Shown here piece after piece: positions 43,453 to 51,990 of a stretch of DNA of 64,000 nucleotides. This DNA comes from Pseudomonas segetis (lineage in GTDB: Bacteria; Pseudomonadota; Gammaproteobacteria; Pseudomonadales; Pseudomonadaceae). The DNA is taken from NCBI RefSeq assembly GCF_900188155.1, contig NZ_FZOG01000010.1, positions 1-64,000 on the forward strand, in the 5' to 3' direction. Both the position numbers and the translations under genes were made by a program. The stretch's first letter is position 1, and each line of letters starts with the position of its first letter. The notes under the pieces were generated by a model. That model was not told the origin of the DNA and ran no database searches. It saw only the letters and a program-made list of their open reading frames with translations.

Positions 43453-43454
43453 CC

Positions 43455-44231
43455 ATGCTTGAGCTTAGCGATGCGCAGATCGGTGGTTGGGTGGGTAGTT
43501 TTTTGCTACCACTGTTTCGTATCGCCGCGTTGCTGATGACCATGCCTATTTTCGGTACCAAGCTGGTTCCGGTGCGGGTGCGCCTGTACCTGTCGCTGGC
43601 AATCTGCCTGGTGCTGCTGCCAACGTTGCCCGCCATGCCGCAGGTGGATGCATTGAACGTGCAAACCCTGGTCCTGATTGCCCAGGAAGTCCTGATCGGG
43701 GTGATGCTGGGCTTTGTGTTGCAGCTGTTTTTCCACGCATTCGTGATCGCAGGGCAAATTGTTTCGATGCAAATGGGCCTGGGCTTCGCTTCGATGGTCG
43801 ACCCCACCAACGGCATTTCAGTGCCGGTGATCGGCCAGTTCTTTACCATGTTGGTGACCTTGCTGTTCCTGGCCATGAACGGGCATCTGGTGGTGTTCGA
43901 GGTACTGGCGGAAAGCTTTGTCACCTTGCCCGTCGGTGGCGGCTTTTTGACTAACCAGTATTGGGATATCGCGACCAAGCTCGGTTGGGTATTTGGCGCG
44001 GCGCTGATCCTGGTGTTGCCGGCGATTACCGCCTTGCTGGTGATTAACCTGGCGTTCGGGGTAATGACCCGGGCCTCGCCCCAGTTCAACATCTTCACCA
44101 TCGGTTTTCCGCTGACGGTGGTGCTGGGCCTGGTGATTATCTGGATCGGCCTGGCCGATATTCTGGCGCAATACGAGGTTTTCGCTCGTGAGGCGTTACT
44201 GTTCCTGCGTGAAATGGCACAGGCGAGGTGA
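43455..44231 (+). CDS. fliR: Export-gate protein FliR
   Basis: A 258-residue membrane protein with six to seven hydrophobic helices. Conserved segments are GGWVGSFLLPLFRIAALLMTMPIFG near 9-33 and MQMGLGFASMVDPTNGISVPVIGQFFTML. It starts 2 bases after fliQ and forms the gate pore with FliP. Confidence 0.94.
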   Translation: MLELSDAQIGGWVGSFLLPLFRIAALLMTMPIFGTKLVPVRVRLYLSLAICLVLLPTLPAMPQVDALNVQTLVLIAQEVLIGVMLGFVLQLFFHAFVIAGQIVSMQMGLGFASMVDPTNGISVPVIGQFFTMLVTLLFLAMNGHLVVFEVLAESFVTLPVGGGFLTNQYWDIATKLGWVFGAALILVLPAITALLVINLAFGVMTRASPQFNIFTIGFPLTVVLGLVIIWIGLADILAQYEVFAREALLFLREMAQAR

Positions 44232-44240
44232 GGTCAGTCC

Positions 44241-45377
44241 ATGGCTGAATCTGAAAGCGGCGCCGACAAAAGCGAGGAACCCACGGAGAAACGCCTGCGT
44301 GAGTCCCGTGAAAAAGGGCAGATAGCACGCTCGCGTGAACTCAACACCCTGGCCATTATGCTGGCGGGTACAGGTGGCCTGCTGGCCAGCGGCGGCGCGC
44401 TTGGTAATGCAATGCTCAATGTCATGCGCGGCAGTTTTTCACTGCCTCGCGAAGTGATACTTGATGAACGCAATATGGGCATCTGGTTGATGGCCGCCGG
44501 TCAAGTGGCGTTCGAGGCGCTGGTGCCATTGTTCATGGCGCTGCTGATCGCTTCAATCCTTGGTCCAATCGCCCTGGGTGGCTGGTTGTTTTCGGCGCAG
44601 GCGATGGCGCCCAAGTTCAGCCGGATGAACCCGGCGGCAGGGCTCAAGCGAATGTTCTCGACCAAGGCTCTGGTTGAGCTGGTCAAGGCGCTGGCCAAGT
44701 TTTCCGTGATCCTGATCATCGCCTTGCTGGTGCTGTCGGCGGATCGCGATGCCTTGTTGGCAATTTCCCATGAGCCGCTGGAAAACGCCATCATGCATGC
44801 CTCGCAAGTGGTGGGCTGGAGTGCGTTGTGGATTGCCTGTGGCTTGATTCTGATTGCTGCGGTGGATGTGCCGTTCCAGATCTGGGACAACAAGCAAAAG
44901 CTGATGATGACCAAGCAAGAGGTACGTGACGAGTACAAGGACAGCGAGGGCAAACCCGAGGTCAAGCAGCGCATCCGTCAATTGCAGCGTGAGATGACCG
45001 AGCGCCGAATGATGCAGGCCGTGCCGCAGGCCGACGTGGTCATCACCAACCCCACGCATTTTGCCGTGGCGCTAAAGTACGACCCGACCAAGGGCAGTGC
45101 CCCGGTGATGTTGGCCAAGGGCGGCGATTTTACGGCGCTGAAAATTCGCGAGATCGCCCAGGAACACGATGTCATGCTCCTGGAGTCCCCGGCGCTGGCG
45201 CGGGCGGTGTTCTATTCGACGGAAATCGATCAGGAAATCCCGGCTGGCCTGTATCTGGCGGTGGCCCAGGTGTTGGCCTATGTCTATCAGTTACGCCAGT
45301 ATCAGGCTGGCAAAGGCAAGCGTCCCGATAGCCTCAAGGATCTACCCATCCCGCCTGACTTGCGTCGTGACGACTGA
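44241..45377 (+). CDS. flhB: Export specificity switch FlhB
   Basis: A 378-residue protein: four membrane helices in the first 210 residues, then a cytoplasmic domain. The self-cleavage motif NPTH is at 270-273, cut between N and P, and the cleaved C-domain with FliK switches export from hook to filament substrates. The N-terminus SEEPTEKRLRESREKGQIARSRELN is typical. Last gene in the fliL operon; a new promoter precedes flhA. Confidence 0.95.
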   Translation: MAESESGADKSEEPTEKRLRESREKGQIARSRELNTLAIMLAGTGGLLASGGALGNAMLNVMRGSFSLPREVILDERNMGIWLMAAGQVAFEALVPLFMALLIASILGPIALGGWLFSAQAMAPKFSRMNPAAGLKRMFSTKALVELVKALAKFSVILIIALLVLSADRDALLAISHEPLENAIMHASQVVGWSALWIACGLILIAAVDVPFQIWDNKQKLMMTKQEVRDEYKDSEGKPEVKQRIRQLQREMTERRMMQAVPQADVVITNPTHFAVALKYDPTKGSAPVMLAKGGDFTALKIREIAQEHDVMLLESPALARAVFYSTEIDQEIPAGLYLAVAQVLAYVYQLRQYQAGKGKRPDSLKDLPIPPDLRRDD

Positions 45378-45419
45378 TTTCCTGCCTATTTCAGGGAATT
45401 TTGAGGCGCAGGGCAAAGT

Positions 45420-45435
45420 TGGACGGGATTTTGCA
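45420..45435 (+). promoter_or_regulatory. Possible sigma-54 promoter of flhA
   Basis: TGGACGGGATTTTGCA keeps GG and GC 12 bases apart but departs from consensus at -24. It lies 57 bases before flhA. flhA is RpoN/FleQ-dependent in Pseudomonas. Confidence 0.6.
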
Positions 45436-45491
45436 AAACCCCAGTGAAAGGCGCTTTCGCGTCAAAAGATTGAACCTGCTGGGGTAAAGAT

Positions 45492-47621
45492 GTGGCGGTA
45501 GATCATTCACAGATTATCGGTAACGTGCGCAGTAATCTTTCGGGGTTGCGCCAGGGCAACCTGGGTATCCCGCTGTTGCTGCTGGTCATGCTTGGCATGG
45601 TCATGCTGCCGATCCCTCCATTTCTGCTCGACGTGCTGTTTACCTTCAGCATTGCCTTGGCGATCGTGGTGCTGCTGGTCAGTATCTATGCCTTGCGCCC
45701 GCTGGATTTTGCGGTGTTCCCAACCATCCTGCTGGCGGCCACCTTGCTGCGCCTGGCGCTAAACGTAGCCTCTACACGGGTGGTGTTGCTCCATGGCCAT
45801 GATGGCCACGCAGCAGCGGGGCAGGTGATCCAGGCCTTTGGTGAGGTGGTGATTGGTGGCAACTACGTTGTAGGTATCGTGGTCTTCGCCATCTTGATGA
45901 TAATCAACTTCGTGGTGGTCACCAAGGGTGCCGGGCGTATCTCGGAGGTGAGTGCGCGTTTTACCCTTGACGCCATGCCCGGTAAGCAAATGGCGATTGA
46001 CGCCGATCTCAATGCCGGTCTGATTGAGCAGGCCGAAGCCAAAAAGCGCCGTTCCGAAGTGTCCCAGGAAGCGGATTTCTACGGCTCGATGGACGGTGCC
46101 AGCAAATTCGTCCGTGGTGATGCCATTGCCGGCCTGCTGATCCTCTTCATCAACCTTATTGGCGGTGTCGCCATTGGTATCTTCCAGCACGGTTTAAGCT
46201 TTGCCGATTCAGGCAAGGTCTACACCCTGTTGACCATTGGTGACGGCCTGGTTGCCCAGATTCCGTCGCTGCTGCTGTCGACTGCGGCGGCAATCATGGT
46301 GACCCGGGTTTCCAGCTCCGAAGACATGGGGGCGCAGGTCAACCGCCAGATGTTTGCCTCGCCGCGTGCGCTGGCCGTGGCTGCTGCCATCATGATTGCG
46401 ATGGGGCTGGTGCCGGGGATGCCACATTTCTCCTTTATCAGCCTTGGCCTGGTGGCTGCCGGTGCGGCCTACTGGATTGCCAACAAGCAGCGCAAGGTCA
46501 AGGAGGAGGAAGTCAAGGAGGTTCAGCGCCAGCAAGAGCAGCTACCTGCCCAGCGTGCCCAGGACGTCAAGGAACTGGGTTGGGATGATGTGATGCCGGT
46601 CGACATGGTCGGGCTGGAAGTGGGGTATCGGCTGATTCCGCTGGTTGATCGCAACCAGGGCGGCCAGTTGCTTGCGCGGATCAAGGGCGTGCGTAAAAAA
46701 CTGTCGCAGGAGATGGGTTTCCTGATGCCTTCGGTGCATATCCGCGACAACCTTGATCTACAGCCCAATGCCTATCGCCTGACCTTGATGGGCGTCAGCG
46801 TGGCGGAGGCAGAAGTCTATCCGGATCGCGAGCTTGCCATTAACCCGGGGCAGGTATTTGGCACCCTCAACGGGGTTGCCGCCAAGGATCCGGCGTTCGG
46901 TCTTGAAGCGGTCTGGATTGATGTTAACCAGCGCGACCAGGCGCAGTCGCTGGGCTATACCGTGGTCGATGCCAGTACCGTGGTTGCGACCCATCTCAAC
47001 CAGGTGCTGCACAAGCACGCCCATGAGTTGCTGGGTCATGAAGAAGTCCAGCAACTCATGCAGCTGTTGGCCAAGAGCTCGCCCAAGCTGGCTGAGGAAC
47101 TGGTGCCGGGGCTGGTATCGCTGTCGACCTTGCTTAAAGTGCTGCAAGCCTTGCTGCAGGAGCAGGTGCCGGTGCGTGATATCCGGACCATTGCCGAGGC
47201 CATCGCCAATGTCGCGCCAAAGAGTCAAGATCCCGCCGCTATGGTGGCGGCGGTTCGTGTTTCGCTATCCCGTGCAATAGTGCAAAGCATTGTGGGACTA
47301 GAGCCCGAGCTGCCTGTGATCACCTTGGAGCCAAGGTTGGAACAGATATTGCTAAATAGCGTACAGAAGGCCGGTCAAGGCTCCGAGGAAGGCATCTTGC
47401 TGGAGCCGGGCATGGCTGAAAAGCTGCAACGTTCCTTGATCGATGCAGCTCAGCGCCAGGAAATGCTCGGCAAGCCAGTGATTCTTCTGGTCGCCGGGCC
47501 GGTTCGGGCGATGCTCTCGCGCTTTGCACGAATGGCGGTAGCCAATGCCCATGTGTTGGCTTACCAGGAAATACCCGATAACAAGCAGGTCACCATCGTT
47601 GCGACGGTGGGTCAGAATTAA
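45492..47621 (+). CDS. flhA: Export-gate protein FlhA
   Basis: A 709-residue gate component. About eight membrane helices fill residues 25-320, including the FHIPEP-type block KGAGRISEVSARFTLDAMPGKQMAIDADLNAGLI near 145-178. The C-terminal cytoplasmic ring (about 355-700) docks chaperone-substrate complexes. The start is a GTG at 45492; the overlapping ATG two bases before it meets a stop at once. Confidence 0.95.
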   Translation: MAVDHSQIIGNVRSNLSGLRQGNLGIPLLLLVMLGMVMLPIPPFLLDVLFTFSIALAIVVLLVSIYALRPLDFAVFPTILLAATLLRLALNVASTRVVLLHGHDGHAAAGQVIQAFGEVVIGGNYVVGIVVFAILMIINFVVVTKGAGRISEVSARFTLDAMPGKQMAIDADLNAGLIEQAEAKKRRSEVSQEADFYGSMDGASKFVRGDAIAGLLILFINLIGGVAIGIFQHGLSFADSGKVYTLLTIGDGLVAQIPSLLLSTAAAIMVTRVSSSEDMGAQVNRQMFASPRALAVAAAIMIAMGLVPGMPHFSFISLGLVAAGAAYWIANKQRKVKEEEVKEVQRQQEQLPAQRAQDVKELGWDDVMPVDMVGLEVGYRLIPLVDRNQGGQLLARIKGVRKKLSQEMGFLMPSVHIRDNLDLQPNAYRLTLMGVSVAEAEVYPDRELAINPGQVFGTLNGVAAKDPAFGLEAVWIDVNQRDQAQSLGYTVVDASTVVATHLNQVLHKHAHELLGHEEVQQLMQLLAKSSPKLAEELVPGLVSLSTLLKVLQALLQEQVPVRDIRTIAEAIANVAPKSQDPAAMVAAVRVSLSRAIVQSIVGLEPELPVITLEPRLEQILLNSVQKAGQGSEEGILLEPGMAEKLQRSLIDAAQRQEMLGKPVILLVAGPVRAMLSRFARMAVANAHVLAYQEIPDNKQVTIVATVGQN

Positions 47622-47676
47622 GCGGTGCTGAATCGCACAGATGTTGTCCAGCCGCCGCAAAACCGAGGTCACAGGT

Positions 47677-48978
47677 ATGCAGGTTAAACGCTTTTTTGCT
47701 GCCGATATGCGTCAAGCCATGAAGCTGGTTCGTGAAGAGCTGGGCGCTGACGCGTCGATCATCGGTAATCGCCGTGTTGCGGGCGGCGTCGAGTTGACCG
47801 CCGCGCTGGATTACCAGGTTCCTGCGGCGCCTGCGCGCCAGCCGAACCCTGCCTTGGAAACCGAACTGCGCAAAACCCAGTCGAAAATTGCTGCGGCCCA
47901 TGCTGAGTTGAGCCTGCGCGTCGAGCCTGAGGTGGCCAAGGATCTGCAGCTATTCGCTGAGCTGTCGGAGCAGGTTGAAAGCCCGCTGGATGCTGCCGTA
48001 CGTGCATCTTCCAAAGCGGCGGCTGCGGCGGTTGATCAAAACACTATCGATGCCATGCGTTCTGAGTTGTCTGGGCTGCGTGAGCTGATCGAAGTCCAGC
48101 TCGGCTCGATCGCCTGGGGGCAGATGCAAACCCGTCGGCCCCAGCAAGCCAACCTGTGGCGCCGCCTGCAGCGCATGGGCTTGCCCGCGGATGTCGCCCG
48201 GCCCTTGCTGGAGCGCGTTGGCGAAATTGCCGAGCCTCGCCAGGCCTGGCGCATGTTGTTGGCACATATGGCTCACGCGATTCAGGTTCCCAAGCAGGAG
48301 CCGCTGGAAGAGGGTGGTGTTATTGCCCTGGTCGGCCCGGCAGGCATGGGCAAGACCACGACCATTGCCAAGCTGGCGGCACGTTATGTACTGAAGTTCG
48401 GCGCGCAGAATATTGCGCTGGTCAGCCTGGATAGCTATCGCATTGGCGCTCAGGAACAACTGAAAACCCTGGGCCGCATTCTCAATGTGCCGGTGACGCT
48501 GGTTGACCCCAGTCAATCGCTGACCCAGGTCATCACCCCCTTGATGCGCAAACGTGTGGTTTTGATCGATACTGCAGGCCTGCCAGCCAACGATCCGGCG
48601 CTGCGAATGCAGCTTGAAGCCTTGTCGAGCCGCTCGATTAATGCGAAAAACTACCTGGTGATGGCCGCGACCAGTCAGAATCAGGTACTGAAATCGGCTT
48701 ATCATAGTTATAAGCGCTGTGGGCTTATGGGTTGTATTCTGACTAAACTGGATGAAGCGGCAAGCATGGGTGAGGTTCTGGGGTTGGCGATGAGCCAGCG
48801 CCTGCCAGTTGCATATGTGACTGATGGTCCTCGAATTCCTGATGATCTACAGCTGCCGCGCAGTCATCAGTTGGTCAGCCGCGCAGTTGGCCTTCAAGCA
48901 CAGGAAGAACCTTGCGAAGACACCATGGCTGAAGTCTTTGCGGGTCTTTACCAGCAACCGGCTAGACAGGCGAGTTGA
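47677..48978 (+). CDS. flhF: Polar flagellar placement GTPase FlhF
   Basis: A 433-residue SRP-type GTPase that recruits the first flagellar parts to the old pole. The N-terminal B domain begins MQVKRFFAADMRQAMKLVREELGADASI. The G domain has GPAGMGKTTTIAKLAARY near 223-240, VSLDSYRIGAQEQL, IDTAGL and TKLDEAASMGEVLGLA. The ATG at 47677 with a GAGGT element is chosen over an upstream ATG. It is followed by its partner fleN. Confidence 0.95.
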   Translation: MQVKRFFAADMRQAMKLVREELGADASIIGNRRVAGGVELTAALDYQVPAAPARQPNPALETELRKTQSKIAAAHAELSLRVEPEVAKDLQLFAELSEQVESPLDAAVRASSKAAAAAVDQNTIDAMRSELSGLRELIEVQLGSIAWGQMQTRRPQQANLWRRLQRMGLPADVARPLLERVGEIAEPRQAWRMLLAHMAHAIQVPKQEPLEEGGVIALVGPAGMGKTTTIAKLAARYVLKFGAQNIALVSLDSYRIGAQEQLKTLGRILNVPVTLVDPSQSLTQVITPLMRKRVVLIDTAGLPANDPALRMQLEALSSRSINAKNYLVMAATSQNQVLKSAYHSYKRCGLMGCILTKLDEAASMGEVLGLAMSQRLPVAYVTDGPRIPDDLQLPRSHQLVSRAVGLQAQEEPCEDTMAEVFAGLYQQPARQAS

Positions 48979-49003
48979 TGCGTCACCACATGATCTTTGA
49001 TAC

Positions 49004-49019
49004 AGCTTGCATGCAAGCT
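49004..49019. promoter_or_regulatory. 16-bp perfect palindrome upstream of fleN
   Basis: AGCTTGCATGCAAGCT in the 113-base gap between flhF and fleN. It could be a regulator site or just a chance dyad. No promoter could be assigned around it. Confidence 0.35.
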
Positions 49020-49091
49020 TGTTGTGTTCATCTTAGTCGAAGCTCAATGGACAGGATGCTTCTGACCAACGTGAACAAGGAGCGTAATTAA

Positions 49092-49922
49092 ATGGCTATG
49101 CACCCAGTGCAAGTAATTGCAGTTACTGGCGGTAAGGGCGGCGTCGGCAAGACCAACGTGTCCGTCAACCTGGCAATGGCGCTGGCCGACGAAGGCCGGC
49201 GCGTCATGCTGATGGATGCTGACTTGGGGCTGGCGAACATTGATGTGCTGCTGGGGCTTACACCAAAGCGCACGCTGGCAGATGTCATCAGTGGCGAATG
49301 CGACATGCGCGATGTGGTCATCCAGGGGCCATGCGGTATTCGCATTGTGCCGGCAGCTTCGGGCACGCAAAGCATGGTTCAGCTGTCGCCCATGCAGCAT
49401 GCCGGCCTGATCCAGGCATTTAGCGACATCAGTGAAAATATTGACGTGTTGATTGTCGATACCGCAGCCGGAATCGGCGACTCGGTTGTCAGTTTCGTAC
49501 GCGCAGCGCAGGAAGTGCTGGTGGTGGTTTGCGATGAGCCAACGTCTATTACCGATGCCTATGCCCTGATCAAACTGCTTAACCGCGATTACGGCATGAA
49601 CCGTTTCAGAGTGTTGGCCAATATGGCGCACACCCCGCAAGAAGGGCGAAATCTGTTCGCCAAACTGAGCAAGGTCACCGACCGTTTCCTCGATGTCGCA
49701 TTGCAATACGTTGGCACCGTGCCTTATGACGAGTCGGTGCGCAAAGCCGTGCAGAAGCAACGTGCAGTTTTTGAAGCATTTCCACGTTCAAAATGCTCCA
49801 TGGCGTTTCGAGCAATAGCCCAGAAGGTCTGCACCTGGCCTTTACCCGCCAATCCGCGTGGGCATCTGGAGTTTTTTGTCGAGCGTCTGGTGCAACAACC
49901 TGCTACTGATACGCCGGCATGA
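49092..49922 (+). CDS. fleN: Flagellar number regulator FleN (FlhG)
   Basis: A 276-residue MinD/ParA-type ATPase. The deviant Walker A is GGKGGVGKT near 14-22; further motifs are LMDADLGLANIDVLLGLTPKRTL near 40-60 and DTAAGIGDSVVSF near 121-133. The C-terminus carries a helix-rich membrane and FleQ binding region. FleN binds FleQ and caps flagellar number at one pole. The ATG at 49092 has an AAGGAG site. Its stop overlaps fliA by 4 bases. Confidence 0.95.
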   Translation: MAMHPVQVIAVTGGKGGVGKTNVSVNLAMALADEGRRVMLMDADLGLANIDVLLGLTPKRTLADVISGECDMRDVVIQGPCGIRIVPAASGTQSMVQLSPMQHAGLIQAFSDISENIDVLIVDTAAGIGDSVVSFVRAAQEVLVVVCDEPTSITDAYALIKLLNRDYGMNRFRVLANMAHTPQEGRNLFAKLSKVTDRFLDVALQYVGTVPYDESVRKAVQKQRAVFEAFPRSKCSMAFRAIAQKVCTWPLPANPRGHLEFFVERLVQQPATDTPA

Positions 49923-50665
49923 CAGCGGCGTCTGGACTCCGAATGTATAGCAAAGCGCAAGGTAAAGACTTGCAACATCAGCTAATCGAACGGTATGCGC
50001 CATTGGTCAAGCGGATTGCCTATCACCTTTTGGCGCGCTTGCCTGCGAACGTTCAGGTCGATGATTTGATCCAGGCCGGAATGATCGGCTTGCTTGAGGC
50101 TTCGAAAAAATACGATGGCTCCAAAGGCGCCAGTTTCGAGACCTTCGCCGGTATTCGTATCCGTGGCTCAATGCTTGATGAGGTGCGTAAAGGCGATTGG
50201 GCACCGCGTTCGGTGCATCGCAATAGCCGCATGGTCAGTGATGCAATTCGATTAATTGAAGCAAAAACAGGTCGTGACGCTAAAGATCACGAAGTTGCGG
50301 CCGAACTCCAATTGAGTCTCGAAGATTACTACGGCATTCTTGGCGACACTTTGGGCAGCCGCCTGTTCAGTTTTGACGACCTGCTTGAGGACGGAGAAAA
50401 TAGCGGCCTGCATGAAGATGTGAGTAGCAGTCAATCAGGCCCATCACGCGAATTCGAGGAAGAGCGCTTTCAAAAAGCGCTTGCCGATGCGATTGGCAAC
50501 TTGCCGGAGCGCGAGCAATTGGTCATTTCGTTGTATTACGACGAAGAGCTCAACCTCAAGGAAATTGGTGAAGTGCTGGGCGTGAGCGAGTCTCGGGTAA
50601 GCCAGTTGCACAGCCAGTGCGCCGCACGTTTGCGCGCGCGCCTGGGCGAGTGGCGAGCTGGATAA
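49919..50665 (+). CDS. fliA: Flagellar sigma factor FliA (sigma-28)
   Basis: A 248-residue sigma factor. Region 2 has LIERYAPLVKRIAYHLLARLPANVQVDDLIQAGMIGLLEA near 22-61 and FETFAGIRIRGSMLDEVR; region 4 (about 190-245) has LPEREQLVISLYYDEELNLKEIGEVLGVSESRVSQLHSQ. It drives the three sigma-28 promoters found here and is held by FlgM. The ATGA overlap with fleN fixes the start. Confidence 0.95.
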   Translation: MTAASGLRMYSKAQGKDLQHQLIERYAPLVKRIAYHLLARLPANVQVDDLIQAGMIGLLEASKKYDGSKGASFETFAGIRIRGSMLDEVRKGDWAPRSVHRNSRMVSDAIRLIEAKTGRDAKDHEVAAELQLSLEDYYGILGDTLGSRLFSFDDLLEDGENSGLHEDVSSSQSGPSREFEEERFQKALADAIGNLPEREQLVISLYYDEELNLKEIGEVLGVSESRVSQLHSQCAARLRARLGEWRAG

Positions 50666-50795
50666 ATAGTTGGATACTGAAAACCTTGTATAGCGAGGCA
50701 CGCAGGTGCCTAGCCAGGCCGGTTTCACGATTAGAGGGTGCATTCAGGCTGCTGAGTGCACTGGGGAAGGTACGGAGGTCGACTTGGACAAGAAC

Positions 50796-51170
50796 ATGAA
50801 AATCCTCATCGTTGATGACTTTTCAACGATGCGCCGCATTATCAAAAACCTCCTGCGTGATCTGGGGTTTACTAACACTGCTGAAGCCGATGATGGCACC
50901 ACTGCACTGCCAATGCTGCAAAGCGGCAGTTTCGACTTTCTGGTGACTGACTGGAACATGCCGGGAATGACCGGTATTGAGCTGTTGCGCGCAGTGCGTG
51001 CGGATGAACGGCTGAAACAACTGCCGGTACTTATGGTGACCGCTGAAGCCAAGCGTGACCAGATCATTGAGGCTGCCCAGGCCGGTGTAAACGGTTACGT
51101 GGTGAAGCCTTTCACTGCTCAAGTGCTTAAAGAAAAAATAGAAAAGATATTTGAGCGTGTAAACGGCTGA
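50796..51170 (+). CDS. cheY: Chemotaxis response regulator CheY
   Basis: A 124-residue receiver with D7/D8, phosphorylated D52 in VTDWNMPGMTG, and K104 near VVKPFTA. When phosphorylated by CheA it binds FliM and reverses the motor. The ATG at 50796 gives the usual length. A TTG at 50784 (adding four residues) has the better-spaced GGAGG and may be the true start. First gene of cheYZAB. Confidence 0.94.
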   Translation: MKILIVDDFSTMRRIIKNLLRDLGFTNTAEADDGTTALPMLQSGSFDFLVTDWNMPGMTGIELLRAVRADERLKQLPVLMVTAEAKRDQIIEAAQAGVNGYVVKPFTAQVLKEKIEKIFERVNG

Positions 51171-51189
51171 TGTCTGCGCTGAGGTTGTT

Positions 51190-51978
51190 ATGGAACACGA
51201 TGATTCCCAAGTGGGTGACTTTGAATCGACCCTGAAAAGTAATGCCCACCAATTGCTTGAAAGCCTTGAGCGCGGCAATTTTGGTGATGCTGTCCAGGTT
51301 ATCAATGAACTGAATAAAGTGCGCGACCGTGGTCTTTATCACGAAGTCGGCAAGCTGACGCGCGAGCTACACAGCGCAATCGTCAACTTCCAGCTTGACC
51401 CGCGCCTGCCCCATGCGACCGAAGTCTCGCAGATTACCGACGCAACCGAACGCCTCAATTACGTGGTGACAATGACCGAGGATGCGGCCAATCGCACCAT
51501 GGATCTGGTCGAGCAGAGTGCGCCGCTGGTCAATGATATCCGCACCGAGGCGCAGAGCCTGAGTGCCGACTGGGGACGTTTCATGCGCCGCGAAATGGGC
51601 GCCGAGGATTTTCGTGAGCTGGCCAAGCGAGTCGAGTTGTTCCTGGTCAATAGCGAGCGAGACAGTGGCAAGTTGTCAGGGCACTTGAACGATATTCTCC
51701 TGGCCCAGGATTACCAGGACCTGACCGGCCAGGTGATCAAGCGCGTCACCCAGTTGGTCACTGAAGTTGAAAGCAATCTGCTCAAGTTGATGCTCATGGC
51801 CACCCAGGTTGATCGCTATGCCGGCATCGAACATGACCAGGAAGCATTGCGTGCAGAAAAACAACAAGAAAAAAATCCATCTCAGGGTGAAGGTCCGCAG
51901 ATTCATGCCGATAAGCTTGATGACGTCGCAGCGAGTCAAGATGACGTCGATGATCTGTTGTCCAGTCTGGGATTTTAG
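51190..51978 (+). CDS. cheZ: CheY phosphatase CheZ
   Basis: A 262-residue helical protein. The catalytic segment ILLAQDYQDLTGQVIKRVTQLV near 169-190 holds the Gln/Asp active-site residues. The C-terminal peptide DDVDDLLSSLGF binds CheY. Charged linker repeats lie near 220-245. It removes phosphate from CheY. Confidence 0.95.
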   Translation: MEHDDSQVGDFESTLKSNAHQLLESLERGNFGDAVQVINELNKVRDRGLYHEVGKLTRELHSAIVNFQLDPRLPHATEVSQITDATERLNYVVTMTEDAANRTMDLVEQSAPLVNDIRTEAQSLSADWGRFMRREMGAEDFRELAKRVELFLVNSERDSGKLSGHLNDILLAQDYQDLTGQVIKRVTQLVTEVESNLLKLMLMATQVDRYAGIEHDQEALRAEKQQEKNPSQGEGPQIHADKLDDVAASQDDVDDLLSSLGF

Positions 51979-51990
51979 GAGCACGTCCAT

